This document shows, piece by piece, positions 7,268 through 14,886 of a stretch of DNA of 15,744 nucleotides (positions are counted from its first letter, which is position 1; each line of letters starts with the position of its first letter). Source of the DNA: an uncultured Actinomyces sp. (GTDB lineage Bacteria; Actinomycetota; Actinomycetes; Actinomycetales; Actinomycetaceae); the NCBI GenBank assembly GCA_938030835.1, contig CALHID010000086.1, positions 1 through 15,744 of the forward strand, read 5' to 3'. The position numbers were made by a program, and so were the translations under genes. The notes below the pieces were generated by a model that saw nothing but the letters and a program-made list of their open reading frames with translations, searched no databases and was not told the origin of the DNA.

Positions 7268-8052
7268 ATACGGTAATTGAGCTCGATGACGTTGCTTTAA
7301 CGCGTGGTGAAACCCAGATTTTAAACAACATCACCTGGAATACCCATCGCGGCGAGCAGTGGGCCGTTCTGGGAGCAAATGGGGCAGGAAAGACTTCTCT
7401 TGTTCGCGTTGCGAGCGGAAAAGTTCAACCGACAAGCGGAAGTGTTCGTTTTGATGGCAATTCGATCACCGATCTCCAGCCCCAAGAGCTTGCATCACGC
7501 TGCTCGTTAGTATCTTTGTCGACCACCCAACGACTACGTCCAAGTATGCGTGTGATCGATGTGGTGCGCTCAGCCGCTTGGGGGGTCTCTGCGCCATTTG
7601 CAGAGACTTATGAAGATATCGATACTCAGCGTGCCCGGGACTTGCTTGGTCTATTTAGTGTTGATCACCTCGAGGAACGTGCCTTCCACACCTTGTCCGA
7701 GGGGGAACGCCAAAGGATCGTTCTTGCACGCGGTTTGATGTCGGATCCCGAAGTACTCATTCTTGATGAACCAACTGCTGGCCTCGACCTTGGAGCGCGA
7801 GAGCTCCTAATTGCCGCTATGGAAGAGATCATCGCAGGAAAGAATGCTCCTCAGGTTATTTTGGTGACGCATCACCTTGAAGAAATTCCACAGGGGGTTA
7901 CCCACGCAGCAGTGATGAAGGGCGGAGAAATCTTCGCTGCTGGCACTGTCAATGAGGTGCTGAATGGCCGGGTACTTTCGGATGCCTTCGAACTAGCACT
8001 CAGCGTAGAAAACGAAAACGGCCGTTGGTTCGCCCGTGGATTACCCCGTTGA
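7264..8052 (+). CDS. Stand-alone ABC transporter ATP-binding protein
   Basis: 262 residues forming one complete nucleotide-binding domain. Walker A is GANGAGKTS (37-45), the signature loop LSEGERQR (144-151), Walker B VLILDEP (164-170), the D-loop AGLD follows, and H203 in LVTHH is the switch histidine. The short form with HLEEIP after the switch histidine resembles ModF/YnjD-like and siderophore-type ATPases. No permease or binding-protein gene is next to it, so the transported compound, or even a transport role, is unknown. ATG at 7264 is chosen because the beta-strand NTVIELDDVALTRG starts there. It has no proper Shine-Dalgarno site but sits behind an 8-codon ORF (7241-7267) or a possible leaderless promoter. 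It lies 51 bases after glgA. Confidence 0.9.
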   Translation: MNTVIELDDVALTRGETQILNNITWNTHRGEQWAVLGANGAGKTSLVRVASGKVQPTSGSVRFDGNSITDLQPQELASRCSLVSLSTTQRLRPSMRVIDVVRSAAWGVSAPFAETYEDIDTQRARDLLGLFSVDHLEERAFHTLSEGERQRIVLARGLMSDPEVLILDEPTAGLDLGARELLIAAMEEIIAGKNAPQVILVTHHLEEIPQGVTHAAVMKGGEIFAAGTVNEVLNGRVLSDAFELALSVENENGRWFARGLPR

Positions 8053-8087
8053 TCAATTTTTCGGTACACAGAAGTAGGTGAAAACCA

Positions 8088-8519
8088 ATGATTACCTGGT
8101 GGATGTGGTTTCTTGCTGCGCTCGTCTTTGGCATCATCGAGGTCTTGACTATTACCTTCGTTTTCCTAATGTTTGCCATCGCTGCAATCGCGGCGGGTCT
8201 TGTCGCGCTCTTCGGTGGAGGAACCTTAGCCCAGATCGTCGTTTTCGTCGTTGTTTCAATACTTTTGATCTTCGCGCTTCGTCCGTTGATGAAAGGGCGC
8301 ATTCAACGCTCAGGTGAGGATGTTCGGACCAATGCGGATGCCTTGATCGGCAAGACCGGTTATGTCACACAGTTGGTGGGCGAGCGTGACGGTCGAATCC
8401 AGTTTTCAGGTGGTGAGTGGAGCGCACGAAGTGCCGAAGGCCTGATTCCTGTCGGCACCGAGGTGACTGTCGTCGCGATCGACGGTGCCACCGCAGTTGT
8501 TCAACCGCTTCACTCTTAA
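8088..8519 (+). CDS. NfeD-like membrane protein
   Basis: 143 residues. About three hydrophobic segments occupy residues 3-67, beginning at MITWWMWFLAALVFGIIEVL. A soluble beta-rich domain of ~70 residues follows (LIGKTGYVTQLVGERDGRIQ, then PVGTEVTVVAIDGATAVVQP), matching the OB-fold typical of the short NfeD class. NfeD proteins are known operon partners of stomatin/SPFH proteins and probably assemble with them at membrane microdomains. The next gene here is an SPFH protein, 33 bases downstream. The start is ATG at 8088 with AGGTG at 8076-8080, seven bases upstream. It lacks the N-terminal serine-protease domain found in the long NfeD form. Confidence 0.88.
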   Translation: MITWWMWFLAALVFGIIEVLTITFVFLMFAIAAIAAGLVALFGGGTLAQIVVFVVVSILLIFALRPLMKGRIQRSGEDVRTNADALIGKTGYVTQLVGERDGRIQFSGGEWSARSAEGLIPVGTEVTVVAIDGATAVVQPLHS

Positions 8520-8552
8520 TTTCATCCGGTTTACTCATAGAAAGGGGAGAGA

Positions 8553-9509
8553 ATGATGATTGAAGATCCCGTCTCGAGCATCGCAATGATAATCGGGGCT
8601 GTCGTGGTGATTTTCGTCATGATCGCTATCGCTCGCGCAGTCCGTATCGTCCCGCAGTCTGAAGCATACGTCGTGGAACGACTTGGTCGTTTCCGTTCCG
8701 TTCTGCACGGTGGGATTCACCTACTTGTTCCCTTCGTCGATCGCGTTGCCGCGCGCATCGATCTACGCGAACAGGTTGTAAATTTCCCTTCGCAGTCAGT
8801 CATTACTGCAGACCAGGCGATGGTTGAAATCGATTCGGTCATCTATTTCCAGATTACCGATCCTCGTAGTGCAACCTACGAAGTCGCTAACTTCCTGCAG
8901 GCGATCGAGCAGCTGACTGCGACTACTCTTCGTAACCTCATCGGTTCCTTGGATCTGGAAGAAACTCAGACCAGCCGTGAATCCATCAACAAGCAACTTC
9001 GTGGTGTGCTTGATGAAGCAACCGGTCCGTGGGGTATTCGCGTGACGCGCGTCGAGCTCAAGTCGATTGAACCGCCGCCGAATGTTCTCTCTGCAATGGT
9101 GCAGCAAATTACAGCTGAGCGTACAAAGCGCGCCACGATCTTGACTGCTGAAGCCGAGCGCGAGGCGCAAATTAAGAAGGCGGAAGGTGCGAAGCAGGCT
9201 GCCGTTCTTGCTGCATCAGCGCAGCAGGAAGCCCAAGTGCTTCAAGCACGTGGTGAAAAGGAAGCCCTGATTCTTCAGGCTGAAGGTGCACGCCAAGCGC
9301 AGATTCTCCGCGCAGAGGGTGAAGCGGAAGCAATTTCTGTCGTCTTCAATGCGATCAATCAGGGACATGCAACTCCTGAACTGCTGTCTTACAAGTACCT
9401 GGAGATGCTGCCTCGCATTGCTAATGGCCAGGCTTCAAAGTTGTGGGTTCTTCCTTCAGATCTCACTGGTGCATTGGATGCCATCTCCAAGGGTTTTGGT
9501 CGTTCCTAA
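8553..9509 (+). CDS. SPFH/band 7 (stomatin-like, QmcA-type) membrane protein
   Basis: 318 residues. One N-terminal hydrophobic anchor (~10-28) is followed by the SPFH core with VPQSEAYVVERLGRF, HGGIHLLVPFVDRV and LREQVVNFPSQSVITAD. It runs through the family pattern IGSLDLEETQTSRESINKQL and VTRVELKSIEPP. Residues ~185-265 are an Ala/Glu/Gln-rich repeat region (REAQIKKAEGAKQAA, ILQAEGARQAQILRAEGEAEA in part), a likely coiled coil for oligomerisation. Such proteins form large rings that organise membrane domains and associate with NfeD partners or membrane proteases. ATG codons at 8553 and 8556 are both possible; AGGGG at 8543-8547 is five and eight bases away respectively, so the second may be preferred. 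It is 9 bases upstream of the glutamine synthetase gene. Confidence 0.93.
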   Translation: MMIEDPVSSIAMIIGAVVVIFVMIAIARAVRIVPQSEAYVVERLGRFRSVLHGGIHLLVPFVDRVAARIDLREQVVNFPSQSVITADQAMVEIDSVIYFQITDPRSATYEVANFLQAIEQLTATTLRNLIGSLDLEETQTSRESINKQLRGVLDEATGPWGIRVTRVELKSIEPPPNVLSAMVQQITAERTKRATILTAEAEREAQIKKAEGAKQAAVLAASAQQEAQVLQARGEKEALILQAEGARQAQILRAEGEAEAISVVFNAINQGHATPELLSYKYLEMLPRIANGQASKLWVLPSDLTGALDAISKGFGRS

Positions 9510-9518
9510 GGTAAGCAG

Positions 9519-10856
9519 ATGAAACAGCAGCAGGAACAGGTCCTTCGTAGTGTTGCGCAGGAAGATATCCGCTTAATCCGCTTGTGGTTTACCGATGTCG
9601 CTGGAGTACTTAAATCGGTCTCAATCGATCCCGGAGAGCTTGAAGAGGCTTTTATTGAGGGAATCGGTTTTGACGGATCTTCCATTGAAGGTCTGACTCG
9701 TGTCTACGAATCCGATATGCTCTTACGCCCTGATGCTGCTACTTTCCAACGTTTGCATACAAAAGATGGCACTGATGTTCACGGGCGTATGTTCTGTGAT
9801 GTTCTCACCCCGGACGGTTTGCCATCACCAGCCGATCCCCGAGGCGCGCTCGAGCGTGCAGTTCAGCGCGCCTCGGAGATGGGCTTCTCCGTCTTCGCCC
9901 ATCCGGAAATTGAGTTTTACCTTCTTCGCCAGCCGGTCGATATCAATCACCTCGAACCGGTTGATCAGGCGGGTTATTTCGATCATGTGACTCGCGGGCT
10001 ATCAAACGATTTTCGACGCAAGATCGTGCGTGCCCTAGAAGAGACGGGAATTCAGGTAGAGTTCTCGCACCACGAAGGCGGACCTGGCCAAAACGAAGTT
10101 GATCTTCGTGCGGTCGATGCCCTTCACGCGGCCGATAACATCATGACGGCCCGGACACTAATTGAAGAGGTCGCACTGGCTGAGGGGATGCTCGCCACTT
10201 TTATGCCAAAGCCCTTCATTAATCGCCCTGGATCGGGAATGCACACCCACCTTTCGCTATTTGAAGGGGATGAAAATGCCTTCTACGATCCCTCTGGACG
10301 CTACCAACTTTCTGAGATTGGTCGTTATTTCATCGCCGGTCTGCTTCACCATGCGCGTGAAATAGCCGCAATCACCAATCAGCATGTGAATTCCTATAAG
10401 CGTCTATGGGGTGGGGGAGAAGCGCCCTCCTATATTTGTTGGGGGCACAATAATCGTTCGGCGCTTGTTCGCGTTCCCGTCTATAAGCCTTCAAAGCGGA
10501 GCAGCGCTCGCATTGAATATAGGGGCCTTGATCCTGCGGCAAATCCCTATCTCGCGCTCGCTGTGCTTATTAGCGCTGGTCTTGACGGTATCGAAAAGAA
10601 AATGACTCTCGCTGAGGAAGCAGAAGATAATGTGTGGCAACTCAGCGAAACCGAGCGTCAGATTCTAGGGATTCACCCGCTGCCCTCTTCGCTTTCTGAT
10701 GCCCTGCGCGCAATGCGTTCATCCGATTTAGTTGCTGAAGCGCTGGGCGAGCAGGTTTTCGAGCACCTTCTGCGTGAAAAAGACAATGAGTGGCGCGAGT
10801 ACCGTCGGCAGATTACTCCGGCAGAACTGCGTCAATTCCTCAAGGTCAATGGATGA
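9519..10856 (+). CDS. glnA2: Type I glutamine synthetase, GlnA2-like
   Basis: 445 residues, shorter than the ~470-480 residues of adenylylated GlnA1. The family signatures are intact: RLWFTDVAGVLKSV, GFDGSSIEG, the ATP-binding MPKPFINRPGSGMHTHLSL, NSYKRLWGG-EAPSYICWG and RIEYRGLDPAANPYLA. It should join a carboxyl group of glutamate to ammonia or another amine using ATP. At the place of the adenylylated Tyr in GlnA (NLYxLP), this protein has DNVWQLS with W373, so GlnE control is not expected. The GlnA2 group sits beside glnE in mycobacteria, and some Streptomyces members act on polyamines, so glutamine formation is not certain. The start is ATG at 9519, AAGG at 9508-9511. Its stop overlaps the GlnE start as ATGA. 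Confidence 0.93.
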   Translation: MKQQQEQVLRSVAQEDIRLIRLWFTDVAGVLKSVSIDPGELEEAFIEGIGFDGSSIEGLTRVYESDMLLRPDAATFQRLHTKDGTDVHGRMFCDVLTPDGLPSPADPRGALERAVQRASEMGFSVFAHPEIEFYLLRQPVDINHLEPVDQAGYFDHVTRGLSNDFRRKIVRALEETGIQVEFSHHEGGPGQNEVDLRAVDALHAADNIMTARTLIEEVALAEGMLATFMPKPFINRPGSGMHTHLSLFEGDENAFYDPSGRYQLSEIGRYFIAGLLHHAREIAAITNQHVNSYKRLWGGGEAPSYICWGHNNRSALVRVPVYKPSKRSSARIEYRGLDPAANPYLALAVLISAGLDGIEKKMTLAEEAEDNVWQLSETERQILGIHPLPSSLSDALRAMRSSDLVAEALGEQVFEHLLREKDNEWREYRRQITPAELRQFLKVNG

Positions 10857-13810
10857 TCTCTGATCGTCAATTACGCCGTTATGGTGTGACTCAGCCCGAG
10901 CGAATTCGTACACTCTTCGAATCTTCCGGTTTGCGCGCTATTGAGGATATTGATTCGCTTGAAATATGTGCGGATATCGAGCAGTTCGCGGTTTTCTGTG
11001 CCAGAGCAAATGATGAATGTCCTTCGCTGATCAACCTGCTACAAAATGATGCTGCCAGTGCCAGGCGCCTTGCTGTAGTTCTCGGTTTCTCATCGTGGTG
11101 GGGAGACTACCTCCTCCAGCACCCGGGTTTCTTCCTCCCAGATGCTCCCGGTGCAACAAGCCTCTGCATGACCGATGAACTTCGACGGCTGTTACCCGAA
11201 GGATGGGCCGCGACGGGAGCGGAGCGGGAACTTGAGTCGTGCTGGGAAGACGCGGCCTCGCACCTACGGAAGATCTACCGGCGAAGGCTTTTTGACATCA
11301 TTGCGGATGACCTTCTGGCCGAGGATCCCTACACGCCCGATCATGTTGAATCCATTACCGCACGTCTTTCAGAGGCTGCAGACGAGGCTCTTCAAGGTGC
11401 GCTCTACATTGCTCGCCTTCTTGAAGATCCCGATGCTGAGGTGCGTTTGTGCATTATTGCGATGGGAAAGACCGGGGGAGGTGAGCTCAATTATGTCTCC
11501 GATGTTGATGTCATGTACGTCCTAGCCGATAGCGCCCCGACGGAAGAACCAGAAGTTACTCGTTTACACCTTGAGCGTGCAACGCGTATCGCAAGCCTGG
11601 TGGCATCCATCTGCTCCAGCCCTGGCAAAGAGGCGCCGCTGTGGAGCGTGGATGCGAATTTACGTCCGGAGGGCCGTGATGGTGCACTTGTACGCACCAT
11701 CGATTCTTACCGAGTCTACTGGGATCGCTGGGCGCAAAACTGGGAGTTCCAAGCGCTGCTGAAGGCGCGTCCCTGTGCTGGTGACATGGAAGTCGGAGAG
11801 CGTTTTCTTGAGTATGCTTCGCCCTTAATCTGGGAAGCCTCAGCGCGTCCGGGTTTTGTCGACGACGTTCGTTCGATGCGCGCTCAAGTTGAAAACTCAG
11901 TTCCGCTAAAAGTGCGTGACAATGAGTTAAAGCTGGGCGTGGGAGGACTGCGTGATATCGAATTTTCGATTCAATTTCTGCAGTTAGTCCACGGGAGAAA
12001 CGATACGCAGATTCGGCAGCGCTCGACTCTCGGCGCACTCGAGGCATTAAGCGCACGAGGATATATTGCCCGCACGGATGCTGCTAATCTTCGGGAAGCC
12101 TATGCGTTTTTGCGTATCCTTGAGTACCGCTCCCAGCTGCTCAGGATGCACCGAACCCATACGCTTCCCAGTGGTCTTCGCCAGCTCGAGCGACTTCTGC
12201 GTTCACTTCACGGAACGCCCGCCACAGTGGAGCAGCTTCACGAGCAGCTTCGAGCACTTCGTTTGCGAGTGCGAGAGCTTCACCATTCGGTATTTTTCCG
12301 GCCAATTATCGCTGCAAGTGCCCGACTTGATGAAGATCTCATTTATCTTGATGACCAAGCTGCTATGGATCGGCTACGAGCGATCGGTTACTTGGACCCG
12401 CGCAGCGCCCTCAAACATATCGAGTCTCTATGCGCGGGAACTTCCCGGCGTGCGATGATTCAGCGTCATCTTCTTCCCGTATTGCTTTCATGGATTGCCG
12501 ATGGTGCAAATCCCGATATGGGCTTGCTTAATTTCAGGGTTCTTTCCGATGAGATTGGTGATTCTCATTGGTATTTGGCGCTTTTACGCGATAGTGATTA
12601 TGCGGCCTCGCAGCTGTGTCGGGTTCTTTCTGCATCCGCGTGGATTGGTTCCTTGATCCGTCTTTTCCCCGAGGCCGTCTCGTGGCTTGATTCCGCTGAA
12701 TTGCTTGAGACACCTTCATTCGAGGTGCTTTCGCGCCAAATGCGTTCGGTTGCGGGAAGGGCTGGGAACATTGACGAGGCGATTGAGAAGATTCGCCTTA
12801 TTCGCACGCGTGAAGTTTTGCGTATTGCACTTCGCGAGGCCACAGGTTCAAAAGAAGGGGTGGGTAGGGACCTGTGTGTTGTTGCTGATGCCTGTGTGCT
12901 CTCGTCCCTCGAAGCCTTCGATCTTTTTGACGAGAGTAAAGAGCACATTCCGTTGCACATCGAACTGTGCGCTTTGGGTAGTTATGGGGCGCGGGAGCTG
13001 TCCTATACATCTGATTTGGATGTTCTTGCCGTCGTTGCCGATAGCTGTGATGCCAGCACTCTACGGCGTGCGCATGAACGAATCACACGGCTTAAGCAAT
13101 TGCTTTCTTCCTCAAGCCGAGCTCTACCCGTAGCTTTGGATTTTGCGCTGCGTCCCGAGGGGAAAAACGGAGCTTTAGTGCGCACTCTCGACTCCTATAC
13201 GGAGTATTACGAACGTTGGGCGCAGGTGTGGGAAAAACAAATGCTTCTTCGCTTGCGCCCGCTTGGCGCGGGGAACACCGCAGAAGCTCTATATCAATTT
13301 GCGCAAACATATTGCTTCCACACACCTTTGAGCGACGATGAAACTCGCGAAATTCAATTAATGAAGGTCCGTGTCGAACGAGAAAGAATTCCCGGAGGCA
13401 TTGACCCTCGGATGCACATCAAACTAGGTCCCGGAGGTCTTTCCGATATCCAATGGCTTGTTGAACTCTTGCAGTTGCAGTCGGGGAGTGCGGACTGCGA
13501 CCTGCGAACATCCTCTACAAGGCAAGCTTTGCTGGAACTACTCCATAGAGGAAAACTCAGTCAAAGCGAGTACCAACGCGCTGCCTCGACTTGGGAATTT
13601 GGGCAAGAACTGAGGCGTGCCCGGGTTATTGCGGCAGGACCGTCTGCCTCAAAAAATGATGTTATTCCCTCAAATACTGAGCAACTTGTGGCGATGGCTA
13701 TGCTCATGGGTTATTCGCGCGAGCAACGTGAAGAAATGACGACGAAATGGCTGACCTCCTCCCGTAAAATGCGGGAGGTATTTGAGAAACTGTTTTGGAA
13801 TATCTCGTGA
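10853..13810 (+). CDS. glnE: Bifunctional glutamine synthetase adenylyltransferase/deadenylylase GlnE
   Basis: 985 residues, the usual length, with the expected duplicated architecture. GlnE attaches AMP to, and removes it from, a Tyr of glutamine synthetase according to nitrogen status. The N-terminal nucleotidyltransferase domain has GGGELNYVSDVDVMYV (D217, D219) and is followed by a helical domain with ELKLGVGGLRDIEFSIQFLQ. The second copy has YGARELSYTSDLDV (D721, D723) and then HIKLGPGGLSDIQWLVELLQ. Both DxD metal-binding pairs are kept, but the second copy has Gly-Ala (G712-A713) where the first has Gly-Gly. The start is ATG at 10853, overlapping the GlnA2 stop, with AAGG at 10842-10845. 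An upstream in-frame start at 10790 lies inside glnA2 and is unlikely. The target is probably a GlnA1 elsewhere. Confidence 0.95.
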   Translation: MISDRQLRRYGVTQPERIRTLFESSGLRAIEDIDSLEICADIEQFAVFCARANDECPSLINLLQNDAASARRLAVVLGFSSWWGDYLLQHPGFFLPDAPGATSLCMTDELRRLLPEGWAATGAERELESCWEDAASHLRKIYRRRLFDIIADDLLAEDPYTPDHVESITARLSEAADEALQGALYIARLLEDPDAEVRLCIIAMGKTGGGELNYVSDVDVMYVLADSAPTEEPEVTRLHLERATRIASLVASICSSPGKEAPLWSVDANLRPEGRDGALVRTIDSYRVYWDRWAQNWEFQALLKARPCAGDMEVGERFLEYASPLIWEASARPGFVDDVRSMRAQVENSVPLKVRDNELKLGVGGLRDIEFSIQFLQLVHGRNDTQIRQRSTLGALEALSARGYIARTDAANLREAYAFLRILEYRSQLLRMHRTHTLPSGLRQLERLLRSLHGTPATVEQLHEQLRALRLRVRELHHSVFFRPIIAASARLDEDLIYLDDQAAMDRLRAIGYLDPRSALKHIESLCAGTSRRAMIQRHLLPVLLSWIADGANPDMGLLNFRVLSDEIGDSHWYLALLRDSDYAASQLCRVLSASAWIGSLIRLFPEAVSWLDSAELLETPSFEVLSRQMRSVAGRAGNIDEAIEKIRLIRTREVLRIALREATGSKEGVGRDLCVVADACVLSSLEAFDLFDESKEHIPLHIELCALGSYGARELSYTSDLDVLAVVADSCDASTLRRAHERITRLKQLLSSSSRALPVALDFALRPEGKNGALVRTLDSYTEYYERWAQVWEKQMLLRLRPLGAGNTAEALYQFAQTYCFHTPLSDDETREIQLMKVRVERERIPGGIDPRMHIKLGPGGLSDIQWLVELLQLQSGSADCDLRTSSTRQALLELLHRGKLSQSEYQRAASTWEFGQELRRARVIAAGPSASKNDVIPSNTEQLVAMAMLMGYSREQREEMTTKWLTSSRKMREVFEKLFWNIS

Positions 13811-13833
13811 ACTAGGCGCAGCAGGGGAGCGAC

Positions 13834-14505
13834 ATGAAACTTGCATTAATTAGACATGGACAAACTCCAGCAAACATCACAGCCTCCTTGGATACTCGTC
13901 TCCCGGGCTTGCCGCTGACCGAACTTGGGCTTTCGCAGGCCGAGAGCCTCAAAGAACGTTTTGTACGTGAAGTGGGAGGGCAGTTGGATGCTCTCACTGT
14001 CTCTGCGATGAAACGAACACAACAGACAGCGGCGCCGCTGTGTGAACTTTTTGGGGTAACACCGGTAGTGACGGCACAGATTCGTGAAGTGAGTGCTGGC
14101 GATCTTGAGATGTCATGCGATCCCGTCGCAATCAGGATTTATGTAGAAGCCTGCGCAGCGTGGATGCGCGGAGAATTTTCGCATCGTATGCCCGGTGCTG
14201 AGGACGGTTACGAGTTTCTCGGGAGGGTTATCCCCGAAATTCAAGCCGTAATGGAACGTGCTTACCGCGCTGCTGCGGATGAGGGAATCGGAGCGCTTGT
14301 TGCGCACGGAGGTCTGATCCGTGTGATTTCTGCGTATCTCAGCGAGAATATTCGCCAGGGAATTCCGCTTACTCGTTTTATGTCAAATACCGGGATCGCG
14401 GTGTTTGATGTTCATATTGAAGAAATTCGCACACTCAGCAGTGATGGGGTTTTCGCTGCTCTTTCCGCGCTTAGTTGGGACGGGGATCATTTTTCCGGCG
14501 ACTGA
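13834..14505 (+). CDS. Histidine phosphatase family protein (phosphoglycerate mutase-like)
   Basis: 223 residues. The catalytic RHG motif is at R7-H8-G9 (LALIRHGQTPAN), and the second catalytic histidine is H158 in LVAHGGLIRV, so the phosphohistidine mechanism should work. The length and the absence of the usual mutase insertions favour a phosphatase over a glycolytic mutase; the substrate is unknown. ATG at 13834 has AGGGGAG at 13823-13829, only four bases away. It lies 23 bases after glnE and is probably the last gene of that operon. Its final 19 bases overlap the end of the convergent Cys-rich gene, so antisense interference between the two transcripts is possible. Confidence 0.9.
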   Translation: MKLALIRHGQTPANITASLDTRLPGLPLTELGLSQAESLKERFVREVGGQLDALTVSAMKRTQQTAAPLCELFGVTPVVTAQIREVSAGDLEMSCDPVAIRIYVEACAAWMRGEFSHRMPGAEDGYEFLGRVIPEIQAVMERAYRAAADEGIGALVAHGGLIRVISAYLSENIRQGIPLTRFMSNTGIAVFDVHIEEIRTLSSDGVFAALSALSWDGDHFSGD

Positions 14506-14729
14506 GACTTGGCTCCAGTCTGTGGTGGTTTGAAAGTGCGCACCTCATAGGGAAAGTTTCGATACCTGAGGTAATCGATGAGGAATTGCCGATGTGCTTG
14601 GCATGAAAGCCACTTCTTAGTACGACCGGTATGAATCTTCGGATTCGACCATTCGATGATGAAAACCGCCGAATTCTCGCACTCTCTTGCAGAGCATACG
14701 CAGTGCTCGATACCGCGTCCTAAAGACAT
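14487..14729 (-). CDS. Small Cys-rich protein, probable zinc-binding, conserved in actinobacteria
   Basis: 80 residues. The start ATG (complement of 14727-14729) is set by a perfect AGGAGG (complement of 14734-14739), four bases away. C10, C12, C17, C43 and H46 (HCVCSARECENS, then LSCQAHRQFL) form a plausible metal site, and the aromatic core contains FIIEWSNPKIHTG. I recall similar short W-x-NPK-(I/L)HT proteins in many actinobacterial genomes, often mislabelled in databases, but I cannot name a function. The C-terminus after ~67 is polar and probably disordered. Its 3' end overlaps the phosphatase gene by 19 bases, and it is divergent from yebC across 157 bases. A longer in-frame reading back to 15098 only runs antisense to yebC and has no ribosome site. 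Confidence 0.78.
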   Translation of the reverse strand: MSLGRGIEHCVCSARECENSAVFIIEWSNPKIHTGRTKKWLSCQAHRQFLIDYLRYRNFPYEVRTFKPPQTGAKSQSPEK

Positions 14730-14733
14730 GTTC

Positions 14734-14739
14734 CCTCCT
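14734..14739 (-). promoter_or_regulatory. Ribosome binding site that fixes the start of the Cys-rich gene
   Basis: The minus strand reads AGGAGG, followed by GAAC-like spacing and the ATG at 14729-14727. It is the strongest Shine-Dalgarno sequence on this strand of the window and selects the 80-residue protein over longer in-frame readings that enter yebC. Confidence 0.75.
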
Positions 14740-14886
14740 GGAAGAACCAAGTCAATGCACGAATTTTTGGCAGACATCAACCGTGCTGGCGAGGTGCATT
14801 GTCCCATAAAACGCGCGCCCGGTGGGGAAGTGAGGGTATGAGCTGTAAACTGGCACAGTATTAATCCAGCCCAAAAGGGAGAAGTA
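14740..14886. promoter_or_regulatory. Divergent intergenic region of Cys-rich gene and yebC, with dyad repeat
   Basis: About 150 bases with no gene of its own. It contains an inverted repeat, CAATGCAC at 14753-14760 and GTGCATTG at 14794-14801, with centres 41 bases apart, close to four DNA turns. For yebC a TAAACT hexamer at 14846-14851 is a possible -10, without a clear -35, and AAGGGAG at 14875-14881 is the ribosome site. The promoter of the minus-strand gene is not recognisable. Confidence 0.45.
14753..14801. repeat. Inverted repeat GTGCATTG, 8 bp arms, 33-base spacer
   Basis: Arms at 14753-14760 and 14794-14801 are perfect reverse complements. The spacer is too long for a good terminator hairpin, and the place, between two divergent genes, suits a two-site operator. 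An 8-bp match can also arise by chance. Confidence 0.4.

Noticed and set aside
8556..9509. SPFH Ala/Glu/Gln-rich region as a DNA repeat array
   Set aside because: The repeat is at protein level (coiled-coil pattern); the DNA copies are diverged and typical for this family.
10790..10852. 21-codon N-terminal extension of GlnE
   Set aside because: It lies wholly within glnA2 in another frame; ATG 10853 with AAGG and an ATGA overlap gives the normal family length.
13758..13778. 7-bp hairpin near the glnE 3' end (CCTCCCG / CGGGAGG, 7-base loop) as terminator
   Set aside because: It lies inside the coding region 30 bases before the stop, has no T-tract, and the phosphatase gene follows with its own coupling distance; possibly a weak structure only.
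14505..14521. AGACT/AGTCT repeat after the phosphatase stop as terminator
   Set aside because: Only 5 bp, no T-run, and it lies inside the Cys-rich gene.
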